NCBI RefSeq assembly: GCF_000754815.1
Contig: NZ_KN150747.1
Span: 2,263,908-2,327,907 of the forward strand
Length of the DNA stretch: 64,000 nucleotides
Direction of reading: 5' to 3'
From: Yersinia ruckeri ATCC 29473
GTDB taxonomy: Bacteria > Pseudomonadota > Gammaproteobacteria > Enterobacterales > Enterobacteriaceae
Below the pieces are notes generated by a model. That model did not search any database, was not told where the DNA came from, and worked only from the letters and a program-made list of their open reading frames with translations. Position numbers and translations under genes: made by a program. This document shows positions 54,070 through 62,046 of the stretch, in pieces. Every line of letters starts with the position of its first letter. Position 1 is the stretch's first letter.

Positions 54070-56241
54070 CTAAATCTCAACCACTGGAATCACATCTTCA
54101 ACGGCACTGCGCAGACGGGCTTTCATGTCGCTATAACTTTGCTGGGCGAAGTTTTCGGCCCAACGCTGATCAGCGATATGCTCGACTTTGACTGCACAAT
54201 ATTTGGTTTCCGGCGTTTTGGAGATCGGATCCAAATTTTCCTGCGTCAGTTCGTTACACGCACCAATCCACCATTGATAAGTCATGTACACCGCGCCGAG
54301 ATTGATGCGCTCGTTGTAATTGGCGCGTGAAATGACTTTACCGCGGCGTGAGGAGACCCAGACCAACTGCTGATCGCGAATACCCAGCACCTGCGCATCC
54401 TGTGGGTGCATCTGCACAAAGCCTGGTTCGTCGGCCAGTGTTTGCAAGGCGGCACAGTTACCGGTCATTGAGCGGCAGGAATAGTGACCGACTTCGCGCA
54501 CGGTACAGAGCACCAACGGGTAATCGGCGTCCGGCACTTCGGCTGGCGCGCGCCACGGCGCAGCAAAAAGCTGGCCTTTACCCGATGGAGTATCGAAGTG
54601 ATTGTCCTGATACAAAAATGGCGTTCCAGGGCTGTCTAGCGTGGTGCAAGGCCACTGAATATGCCCCAGCGTACCCATTTTCTCGTAGGTTGCACCGTAG
54701 AACAGTGGACATAGTTCACGCATTTCATCCCAAATTTCCTGGTTGTCGTTATAGTGCATCGGATAACCCAGCTCACTGGATAGTAGGCTAATAATTTCCC
54801 AGTCACGTTTGATGTTGTATTTCGGCTCAATCGCTTTCTCAAAACGTTGGAAACCGCGATCGGCACAGGAGAACACGCCTCCGTGTTCACCCCAAGAGGT
54901 GGCGGGTAGAATGACGTCGGCCTGCTCTGCCGTTTTGGTCATGAAAATGTCCTGAACTATCACCAACTCCAATGCTTCAAAGCCCTTACGTACCAGACTT
55001 AAATCGGCTTCGGTCTGCAACGGATCTTCCCCCATGATGTAGTAGGCTTTAACGTGGCCTTCCAACGCCAGATGCGGGATTTCGGTAATACGATGGCCGA
55101 CTTCGGTATCCATTTGATTAACATCAATGCCCCATGCGTCGGCAAATTTCGCTCGAACTAGAGGGTCGGTAACCGACTGATAGCCAGGGAACTCATTCGG
55201 CAAGACGCCCATATCACAGGCACCCTGCACGTTATTTTGCCCCCGCACCGGACCGACGCCAACGTTGGCTCGCCCGATATTACCGGTCAGCAATGCCAAC
55301 CCAGCCAGACCTTTCACCACGTCCACCGCCTGACCAAACTGGGTAACACCCATGCCCCACATGATGGTGGCAGAAGGCGCGGCAGCGTAAGTTCGCATCG
55401 CTTGACGAATTTGTTGTGCCGAAACACCCGTCTGTTCCGCGACGGCTTCAGGTGAATAGTCGGCTACGTTTTTGCGGTACTCATCGAAGCCTTCGGTGTA
55501 TTTGGCGACATAGTCGTAGTCATACAGATTTTCTTCGATCAGCACATACGCGAAAGCATTGACCAATGCCATATTGCAGCCGTTGGTGATTTGCAAATGC
55601 TGGTCGGCGATGCGGGCGGTTTCGATACGGCGTGGGTCACAGACAATAATCTGTGCGCCTTTTTCTTTGGCTTTGATCACGCGACGGGCAACGATCGGGT
55701 GGGAATCGGCGCAGTTATAGCCGATCACCAACAAGCATTTGGAGTTTTCAATATCGCCGATGGAGTTACTCATCGCGCCGTTGCCGAGCGTGGCTTGCAG
55801 GCCGGCAACTGACGGGCCGTGACACACACGGGCACAACAATCAACATTGTTCGTACCGATCACCGCCCGGGCAAATTTCTGCATCACATAGTTGGTTTCA
55901 TTGCCAGTACCACGGGACGAACCGGTATGCATAATCGAACGTGGGCCATATTTTTGTTTGATTTCTTTTAGGCGTTGCGCCGTATAACGGATGGCTTCAT
56001 CCCAACTGACCGCTTCAAATTTACCGCCTTTATGACGGCGAATCAGTGGTTGCGTCAGGCGCGGTGTGAGCAGTTTGGTATCATTAAGGAAATCCCAGCC
56101 GTAATAGCCCTTCAGACAGAGCTCCCCTTGATTGGTGACACCTTCAGCCGCTTCTGCACGAACGATTTTGCCGTTATCCACAACCAGATTCATTTTGCAT
56201 CCGGCCCCGCAGTAAGGGCAGACAGTGGTGATTTTTTTCAT
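54070..56241 (-). CDS. fdhF: Formate dehydrogenase H, cysteine form
   Basis: The molybdopterin enzyme of formate hydrogenlyase, oxidising formate to CO2. It has 723 residues (E. coli 715) and aligns throughout. The [4Fe-4S] ligands are C8, C11, C15 and C42, with K44 as the electron-relay lysine. At the active site the sequence is DCCARVCHGPSV: residue 140 is Cys, codon TGT at 55822-55824, where E. coli has selenocysteine encoded by UGA. H141 and the distal R are kept. The enzyme is thus made without the selenium machinery, usually at a lower turnover. It starts 23 bases after hydN. Confidence 0.95.
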   Translation of the reverse strand: MKKITTVCPYCGAGCKMNLVVDNGKIVRAEAAEGVTNQGELCLKGYYGWDFLNDTKLLTPRLTQPLIRRHKGGKFEAVSWDEAIRYTAQRLKEIKQKYGPRSIMHTGSSRGTGNETNYVMQKFARAVIGTNNVDCCARVCHGPSVAGLQATLGNGAMSNSIGDIENSKCLLVIGYNCADSHPIVARRVIKAKEKGAQIIVCDPRRIETARIADQHLQITNGCNMALVNAFAYVLIEENLYDYDYVAKYTEGFDEYRKNVADYSPEAVAEQTGVSAQQIRQAMRTYAAAPSATIMWGMGVTQFGQAVDVVKGLAGLALLTGNIGRANVGVGPVRGQNNVQGACDMGVLPNEFPGYQSVTDPLVRAKFADAWGIDVNQMDTEVGHRITEIPHLALEGHVKAYYIMGEDPLQTEADLSLVRKGFEALELVIVQDIFMTKTAEQADVILPATSWGEHGGVFSCADRGFQRFEKAIEPKYNIKRDWEIISLLSSELGYPMHYNDNQEIWDEMRELCPLFYGATYEKMGTLGHIQWPCTTLDSPGTPFLYQDNHFDTPSGKGQLFAAPWRAPAEVPDADYPLVLCTVREVGHYSCRSMTGNCAALQTLADEPGFVQMHPQDAQVLGIRDQQLVWVSSRRGKVISRANYNERINLGAVYMTYQWWIGACNELTQENLDPISKTPETKYCAVKVEHIADQRWAENFAQQSYSDMKARLRSAVEDVIPVVEI

Positions 56242-56264
56242 GTTTTTACTTCCTCTATCTGGGG

Positions 56265-56810
56265 TTAAAACAGCAACGGTGAAGTGCTGTCGAGCGCAGC
56301 GCGGCGGCGTTTTTCTGCGTTCATTTCTTGTAATTGATTACGATCGATGGCGAACAGCGCATTGGTCGGACAGATGTCGATACAGGCTGGACCTTCAGCA
56401 TGGGCATGGCACAGGTCACATTTGTGTGCTTCGGCTTTATCGGATGTTGCGCTTATTGCCGCACCGTTTTGGCGGAATATCGGTTTGGTAACCACCTCCA
56501 TTGCGCCGTAGGGGCAGGCGACCACGCAGGTTTTACAGCCGATGCAACGTTCTTGCATCACCTGAATGTGGTCGTCGATACGGGCAATGGCTCCATTTGG
56601 GCACACATTGGCGCAAGGAGCGTCTTCACACTGGCGACACATGACGGCGGTGCTGAGATTGACACCTTTGATCACGTGTAAGCGCGGGGCAAAGGTGCTG
56701 GCATTAAGTAGTGAGATATCCTGTGAATCGCTATGTGCCATCACACAGGCAATTTCACAGGTACGACAGCCGATGCATTTTTTGGGATCGGCAATAATGA
56801 AACGGTTCAT
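56265..56810 (-). CDS. hydN: Electron-transfer ferredoxin HydN
   Basis: A 181-residue protein with four [4Fe-4S] clusters in the pattern of HydN/HycB/DmsB: CIGCRTCEIAC, CRQCEDAPCANVC, CIGCKTCVVAC and CDLCHAHAEGPACIDIC. It carries electrons from FdhF and is needed for full formate dehydrogenase H activity. It is followed by fdhF, unlike in E. coli where it is followed by hypF. Confidence 0.93.
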   Translation of the reverse strand: MNRFIIADPKKCIGCRTCEIACVMAHSDSQDISLLNASTFAPRLHVIKGVNLSTAVMCRQCEDAPCANVCPNGAIARIDDHIQVMQERCIGCKTCVVACPYGAMEVVTKPIFRQNGAAISATSDKAEAHKCDLCHAHAEGPACIDICPTNALFAIDRNQLQEMNAEKRRRAALDSTSPLLF

Positions 56811-56849
56811 GATTTCGTCTCTTGGTAAAGGGTTCTGACCATCGGCTAT

Positions 56850-56864
56850 ACATAAACCATGCCA
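56850..56864 (-). promoter_or_regulatory. Possible sigma-54 promoter of hydN
   Basis: On the minus strand TGGCATGGTTTATGT has a good -24 box (TGGCA) and the right distance to a -12 element, but the -12 reads ATGT rather than TTGC. Formate-regulon promoters are sigma-54/FhlA-dependent, which is why I list it. It lies about 40 bases before the hydN start. Confidence 0.4.
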
Positions 56865-56896
56865 ATGCTAGAATTAAATTTTTATTGCTTTTATTC

Positions 56897-56938
56897 AGTG
56901 AGTTACGAACGGGTATTCTTGCGGTGACGAAACTCACT
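56897..56938. promoter_or_regulatory. Inverted repeat between hycI and hydN
   Basis: AGTGAGTTACG (56897-56907) and CGAAACTCACT (56928-56938) are inverted repeats with one mismatch and 20 bases between them. There is no T-run, so a binding site (for instance FhlA upstream activation) or an mRNA hairpin is more likely than a terminator. Confidence 0.5.
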
Positions 56939-56992
56939 ACTGACGTGATGTCAGATCTGTCACCGCATCGACAATTGTGTCGACTGCCGCGG

Positions 56993-57478
56993 TCAGCCGC
57001 TTTCAGCCTGAAAAAGGGCGATACCCAGACCGATTTCCAGATCCGGTAACCGCTGGTGGATACAGCAGACTGCCTGCTCAACGACGGCACTCATCGGGTA
57101 GTAAAACGCCACAACGTCAGGCTGGATGCCGACAAAGGTGATCTGTGGGATATCTTCACGCAACTGTTGCATCAGATAGGTTAGTGGCAAGTTGTGCGTG
57201 GTCATCATGAACATTTCGCCAATGTCCTTTTCGTCGATAATACGCATCTCTCCGGGAGCCAACCCCATGTCGGTGGCATCGACAATCACCAAGTGTTGCG
57301 GCTGTAACTCACGTAAAAAACCGATGTCATTTTCCGGTGCCGCACCGCCATCAACCACCGTCCAACCAGCGAGTGGTTGTTCAGCACATAATTCGGCCAA
57401 TCGAGGGCCAGCACCGTCATCACCCATCATGCTGTTACCGACACATAATAGGGCGTAGCGCGAGGTAAAATCAGGCAT
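56993..57478 (-). CDS. hycI: Hydrogenase 3 maturation endopeptidase HycI
   Basis: Cleaves the C-terminal tail of pre-HycE after nickel insertion. It has 161 residues. The M52 protease fold has GNSMMGDDGAG (14-24, with the nickel-binding Asp), VDATDMG near 66 and MTTHNLPL near 92 (His ligand). It overlaps hycH by 8 bases. Confidence 0.94.
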   Translation of the reverse strand: MPDFTSRYALLCVGNSMMGDDGAGPRLAELCAEQPLAGWTVVDGGAAPENDIGFLRELQPQHLVIVDATDMGLAPGEMRIIDEKDIGEMFMMTTHNLPLTYLMQQLREDIPQITFVGIQPDVVAFYYPMSAVVEQAVCCIHQRLPDLEIGLGIALFQAESG

Positions 57479-57953
57479 CGTATCTCCGAACCATCAGGTA
57501 CATAGCAGGATCGTTTTCAATCTGTTGTAACAGCGTAATCAGCTGTTCGCTCCAGCCTTGTTGTTGCACGTTCATCTGTGGAAGGGCATCGCGCAACGCC
57601 AATGCCAGACAATGTGTGTGGCTGCTATCGATAGTGATTTCGCCAAAACGCTGTACGCCGGTGAGCTTGCGTTGCGCTTCACCATGTTCCGGCAGGAGAT
57701 TAATCCATAATCCATAAGCGTCGAGAGGACATTCGAGGCGCGATTTAAGGCAGTCAATCACACCGAGATGATGGCCAATCGCCAGGCTGTAATAAACCAC
57801 TTCCTGTACCTTGGGCGAACTGCGCTTTTGTGCATTTTTCTCATCAATAAATTTGCCGCTTAAGGAATAGAACACCACCTTATTTTTGGGCGGTTGCCAG
57901 CCAGGACAGGGTTGATGCTGTGCGTAGCGTTGGTCATTTCCTAACGTCTTCAC
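57471..57953 (-). CDS. hycH: Formate hydrogenlyase maturation protein HycH
   Basis: Assembly protein acting on the large-subunit precursor of hydrogenase 3. The conserved part ([38 protein letters not shown]) matches E. coli HycH. With the GTG at 57953, coupled to the hycG stop, it has 160 residues, about 24 more at the N-terminus than E. coli HycH (136). No better start is seen close to the conserved region, so the extension may be real. Confidence 0.9.
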   Translation of the reverse strand: MKTLGNDQRYAQHQPCPGWQPPKNKVVFYSLSGKFIDEKNAQKRSSPKVQEVVYYSLAIGHHLGVIDCLKSRLECPLDAYGLWINLLPEHGEAQRKLTGVQRFGEITIDSSHTHCLALALRDALPQMNVQQQGWSEQLITLLQQIENDPAMYLMVRRYDA

Positions 57954-58747
57954 AGGCGAACCTCGCCGCTCAGAACCTGCTGATAAATGTGTTGCAGATT
58001 GCCAATAATTTCATTGAGCCGCCTATCGCCTTGTTGGGCGAGATAGTCTGATATGCGTTGTTCAATGGGCTGTAAACCGGGTTCGGCGATCATGTTCATA
58101 AACTGATCGGCAATCTGGCGACCATAGCGATAACCCGCCATGCGACGTGCTTCACGATCGAGTAACACCCGCAGCGGCTGCGGTAAGTCGGGATGCAATA
58201 AGGTGGCGGGTTCGGCGGCGGTCTCGTTGTGTTGCTGGCCGTTGATTTTTTGATCGAGCAAACCGAGTGCCATGGCGAAGCCATAAATAGTGGCGGCTGG
58301 CGTTGGCGGACAACCTGGAATATAAACGTCAACCGGCACGATTTTGTCCGTGCCACCCCAAACGCAGTACAGGTCATGGAAGATCCCACCGCTGTTGCCA
58401 CATGCACCATAAGAAATAGATATTTTGGGATCGGGTGCGGAATCCCATGCCCGCAGCGCCGGTATGCGCATCGCGCGGGTGACGGCACCGGTAAACAGCA
58501 GAATATCGGCATGGCGTGGCGAGGGGACGACTTTGATCCCGAAGCGTTCAGCATCGAACAGCGGAGAAATTGCGGCGAAAATCTCGATTTCACAGCCGTT
58601 ACAGCCGCCGCAGTCTACGCGGTAAACATAGGCGGAGCGACGAATGCTGGTCAGCAACGTGGATTTTAGTTTGGCAATACTTTCGTCAATAGTGACGGGA
58701 ACCGGCAGGCCATTTTCGTCACGAGGCCCAATTAGCGTCTGGCTCAT
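57950..58747 (-). CDS. hycG: Hydrogenase 3 small subunit HycG
   Basis: NuoB-like small subunit with one [4Fe-4S] cluster next to the [NiFe] site: [20 protein letters not shown] and IPGCPPTPA hold the ligands. It has 265 residues from ATG 58747, which overlaps the hycF stop. The C-terminal extension of about 80 residues beyond NuoB is the usual one for HycG. Confidence 0.95.
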   Translation of the reverse strand: MSQTLIGPRDENGLPVPVTIDESIAKLKSTLLTSIRRSAYVYRVDCGGCNGCEIEIFAAISPLFDAERFGIKVVPSPRHADILLFTGAVTRAMRIPALRAWDSAPDPKISISYGACGNSGGIFHDLYCVWGGTDKIVPVDVYIPGCPPTPAATIYGFAMALGLLDQKINGQQHNETAAEPATLLHPDLPQPLRVLLDREARRMAGYRYGRQIADQFMNMIAEPGLQPIEQRISDYLAQQGDRRLNEIIGNLQHIYQQVLSGEVRL

Positions 58748-59301
58748 CAATAGGCCTCCGTGGTCATATGTCGACCGAGATCAATGCGGTCACTGGAAGA
58801 AAGGCTGTGCCTACTTTTGCATGTCGGACAGGTTTCGTACTGCACGCGACGATCGGCCATTTGTTGATCACTCAACGCGGCACTGTCCTGTAATAGGCTC
58901 AGTGCGAAGTCGATTTCTTTTTGCACGGCATAGGGTTTGCCGCATTCACGGCAGGCACAAACCGGAAAATCGGCCGTTTCGAACAAGTCTTCTTTGCGCC
59001 ATACTGCCAGCTCAAATTCCTGCGACAGGTGTATTGCTGCGGTTGGGCATACTTCCTCGCAGCGGGCACAGAAAATGCAGCGCCCTAAAAACAGCGACCA
59101 ACGGAGACTTTCGCCATCTTCGGCTGGAGTCATGGTCAGCGCGTTGGAAGGGCAGGCATTAGCGCAAGCTCCACAGCCGATACATTGCTGTGCGTTATAT
59201 TCAGGTTTCCCGCGAAAGTTTGCTGCCAGATCCAGCGCTTTGAACGGATAGGCCACGGTTACCGTGCCAGTTTTTAGCACTTTTTTAATCAGCTTTATCA
59301 T
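58747..59301 (-). CDS. hycF: Hydrogenase 3 ferredoxin-like subunit HycF
   Basis: A 184-residue NuoI-like protein with two [4Fe-4S] motifs, [16 protein letters not shown] and [16 protein letters not shown], plus C-terminal CxC and CPTC motifs (CACRECG, CPTC) that may bind zinc or a further cluster. It links HycB to HycG in electron transfer. Confidence 0.94.
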   Translation of the reverse strand: MIKLIKKVLKTGTVTVAYPFKALDLAANFRGKPEYNAQQCIGCGACANACPSNALTMTPAEDGESLRWSLFLGRCIFCARCEEVCPTAAIHLSQEFELAVWRKEDLFETADFPVCACRECGKPYAVQKEIDFALSLLQDSAALSDQQMADRRVQYETCPTCKSRHSLSSSDRIDLGRHMTTEAY

Positions 59302-59314
59302 GATGAAGCGTTCC

Positions 59315-61039
59315 TTAAAGTGGCGAATTCTTGCGTTCTATGCCGTAACGCTCGATCTCTTTGTAAGGCACGACAATCGTTGTTTTCTTACGCACGTCGA
59401 CGACGGTCATACGGTCGGTGCAGGAATAACAAGGGTCGAGGCTACCGATGATCAAGGGGGCATCGGACACCGTATTGCCACGCAACATGTAGCGCAGGGT
59501 TGGCCAATTGGCGTAGGTCGCGGCTCGACAGCGCCAGCGGAACAACTTCTGATTGTCGCCGGTCATGCTCCAGTGAATGTCGTCGCCGCGTGGTGCTTCG
59601 GCAAAACCAAGGGCGAAGCGGTGGGGGATATAAGTAAAACCTTCTACCATTAGCGGTCCACTCGGCAGGCTTTGCAGGCCGAACTCGATCATATTCAGCG
59701 CGTTAAAGACTTCATGAATGCGGACTTTCAGGCGCGAATAAACGTCGTTACCGGTTTCGCTATACAACTCAAACGGTAGTTTGGCGTAACCAGCGTAAGG
59801 GTGATCGTGGCGCATATCGCGGCGATGGCCGCTGCCGCGCACCATCGGACCTACATTGCTGAAATCGCGAGCCACTTGAGGGTCCAAAATGCCGACGCCG
59901 ACGCTGCGTTGCTCGGTATTCGCCGTACTCAGTAAAATATCGACCAACTGATTAAAGTCGCGGCGCATGCTGCCAGCTAATGCGATGGTCTGGATCATGT
60001 CATCTTTTAAGATATCGCGACGCATGCCACCAATCAGATTCATGCCGTAGGTTTTACGTGCGCCGGTCAGGATTTCCGCCATCTTCATTGACTGTTCACG
60101 AATGCGGAAAAACTGCATAAAACCGGAATCAAAACCAACAAAGTGGCAGGCCAACCCCAAGTTGAGCAAATGACTGTGTAGACGTTCGACTTCTAGCAGA
60201 ATGGAGCGAATCATCTGCGCCCGTTCTGGCACCACGATGCCCATCGCATTTTCCACTGACGAGGTGTATGCCACGCTGTGCGTAAAGCCGCAGATGCCGC
60301 AAACACGATCGGACAGGAACGTCACTTCGTTGTACCCCATCCGGGTTTCGGCCAGTTTTTCCATACCGCGATGAACGTAAAACAGGCGGTAATCGGCGTC
60401 GATAATGTCTTCACCGTCGACAAACAGTCGAAAGTGTCCCGGTTCATCAGAGGTAACGTGTAGCGGGCCAATCGGCACAATTTTGCTGCCTGCTTTGGCC
60501 TCGGAAATAAACGGATAGGTTTCTTCGTCGGTGGTTGGCGCGGGGCGCTGGCGATAATCCATCGAATCTTTACGCAACGGATAGAGATCGTCAGGCCAGT
60601 CATCTGGCAGTACCAGCCGGCGTTCGTCTGGCAAACCCACGGGACGTAATCCGTACATGTCGCGGACTTCGCGTTCGCCCCAGACAGCCGCCGGAACCCG
60701 CGGCGTGACCGACGGAAATTCCAGCGAAACCGGGTCCACTTCAGCGCGCACGGTTATCCAGCACTTCACACCTTGCTCCATCGACATCACGTAATACAGC
60801 GCGTAGTTGCCGCATAGCGTGCGTTCGTCATTGCCAAATAGTACCGACAACCAGCCGCCCTGCTGGTAATACAGCCACTCAACCACGTCGGGTAGGGCGT
60901 TCAGTTTGATGGTCACCGTTACCTGCGTATCGGTCTGCCATTCACTGCCCTGTACCGCTGATGGAAACTGTTTGGCCAGCGCTGCCAGATAATGATGACC
61001 AACAGGGTGCTGATTTAATGCGGTATTGAATTCACTCAT
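59315..61039 (-). CDS. hycE: Hydrogenase 3 large subunit HycE
   Basis: The [NiFe] catalytic subunit producing H2, 574 residues (E. coli 569). The N-terminal 170 residues are a NuoC-like domain and the rest NuoD-like. Both active-site motifs are intact: RVCGICGFTHS (L1) and DPCYSCTDR (L2). The tail after CTDR starts MTVVDVRKK and ends ERKNSPL, the piece removed by HycI between Arg and Met. All catalytic residues I can check are present. Confidence 0.96.
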   Translation of the reverse strand: MSEFNTALNQHPVGHHYLAALAKQFPSAVQGSEWQTDTQVTVTIKLNALPDVVEWLYYQQGGWLSVLFGNDERTLCGNYALYYVMSMEQGVKCWITVRAEVDPVSLEFPSVTPRVPAAVWGEREVRDMYGLRPVGLPDERRLVLPDDWPDDLYPLRKDSMDYRQRPAPTTDEETYPFISEAKAGSKIVPIGPLHVTSDEPGHFRLFVDGEDIIDADYRLFYVHRGMEKLAETRMGYNEVTFLSDRVCGICGFTHSVAYTSSVENAMGIVVPERAQMIRSILLEVERLHSHLLNLGLACHFVGFDSGFMQFFRIREQSMKMAEILTGARKTYGMNLIGGMRRDILKDDMIQTIALAGSMRRDFNQLVDILLSTANTEQRSVGVGILDPQVARDFSNVGPMVRGSGHRRDMRHDHPYAGYAKLPFELYSETGNDVYSRLKVRIHEVFNALNMIEFGLQSLPSGPLMVEGFTYIPHRFALGFAEAPRGDDIHWSMTGDNQKLFRWRCRAATYANWPTLRYMLRGNTVSDAPLIIGSLDPCYSCTDRMTVVDVRKKTTIVVPYKEIERYGIERKNSPL

Positions 61040-61082
61040 TACAAAGCCTCTTCCCGTCGTCGCGGGATAAAAAAAGGTCAGG

Positions 61083-62036
61083 TCAGCCTGCGACCAGCCA
61101 GGATACCAGTGCCAGAAACGCTAGCCCGAACCCCGCCCACGTGGTACGGGACGTTTTGAGAAAGCGCAGACGGGCAACGCTGTTTTCGATCAGCGATACC
61201 AAAAAAATGGCGATCAGCAGTTTCAACAAACACAGCACCACGGCGACAAGCAGCGATAGCGGCGTGATGTGCTCTGCCAGCCCGAAAGGGAAAAACAGGC
61301 CAAGAAAAAGTTGCAACACCACCCATTGCTTTAGACTTATGCCGATTTTCAGCACGCCCAACGCCGCACCGGAATATTCCGTCAGCGGACCTTCCTGCAA
61401 TTCCTGTTCAGCTTCCGCCATATCAAACGGCAATTTGCCCATCTCGATGTAGGTCGCAAAGGCACAGGCCAGACCCGCTAGAATCAATGTCAGGGACGAT
61501 GATTGTGGCCAATACCGCACGCAACTGGCGATGGCGCTGAGTGAGGTCGAACCCGCGACCAGCGCCGCGATCCAAAGCCCCAGCAACAAAATAGGCTCAA
61601 CCAAAATACCGAGCACTGCTTCACGGCTGGCACCGATGCCAGTGAACGTGCTGCCGGTATCCAGCCCCGCGATGGCAAAAACAAAACGCACCACGGCGAA
61701 CAGATAAATAACGGTGATGACATCCCCCGCGGCGCCGATCGGTGATGCCAGTGTTACCATCGGTAGGGCGGTGGCAATCACCAGTAATCCGCCAGTTAGC
61801 AAGTACGGCATACTGCGAAATGCCACACCGGATGCCATGGGTGCTACGCTTTGTCTTTTCAGTAACTTGGCGATATCACGGTATTCCTGTAAGACGCCTG
61901 GCCCTTGTCGGTTGTGCATTCGGGCACGCATCACGCGACTCAATCCAGTAAACAGCGGTGCCACGGCCAGCAGCGCAATAGCTTGAATCAGCGCCAGTGG
62001 CCACAGCGAACCAGCCAGTAAGAAGGGAAGATTCAT
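61083..62036 (-). CDS. hycD: Hydrogenase 3 membrane subunit HycD
   Basis: A NuoH-like inner-membrane subunit with 317 residues from ATG 62036 (AAGGA seven bases before). It has about eight membrane helices and the conserved RARxHNRxGPGVLQEYRD, ASREA and FIEMGKLPFD-type motif (here YIEMGKLPFDMAEAEQELQEGPLTEYSG). It anchors the hydrophilic arm to HycC. It starts 10 bases after the end of hycC. Confidence 0.94.
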   Translation of the reverse strand: MNLPFLLAGSLWPLALIQAIALLAVAPLFTGLSRVMRARMHNRQGPGVLQEYRDIAKLLKRQSVAPMASGVAFRSMPYLLTGGLLVIATALPMVTLASPIGAAGDVITVIYLFAVVRFVFAIAGLDTGSTFTGIGASREAVLGILVEPILLLGLWIAALVAGSTSLSAIASCVRYWPQSSSLTLILAGLACAFATYIEMGKLPFDMAEAEQELQEGPLTEYSGAALGVLKIGISLKQWVVLQLFLGLFFPFGLAEHITPLSLLVAVVLCLLKLLIAIFLVSLIENSVARLRFLKTSRTTWAGFGLAFLALVSWLVAG

Positions 62037-62046
62037 AGTCATTTCC

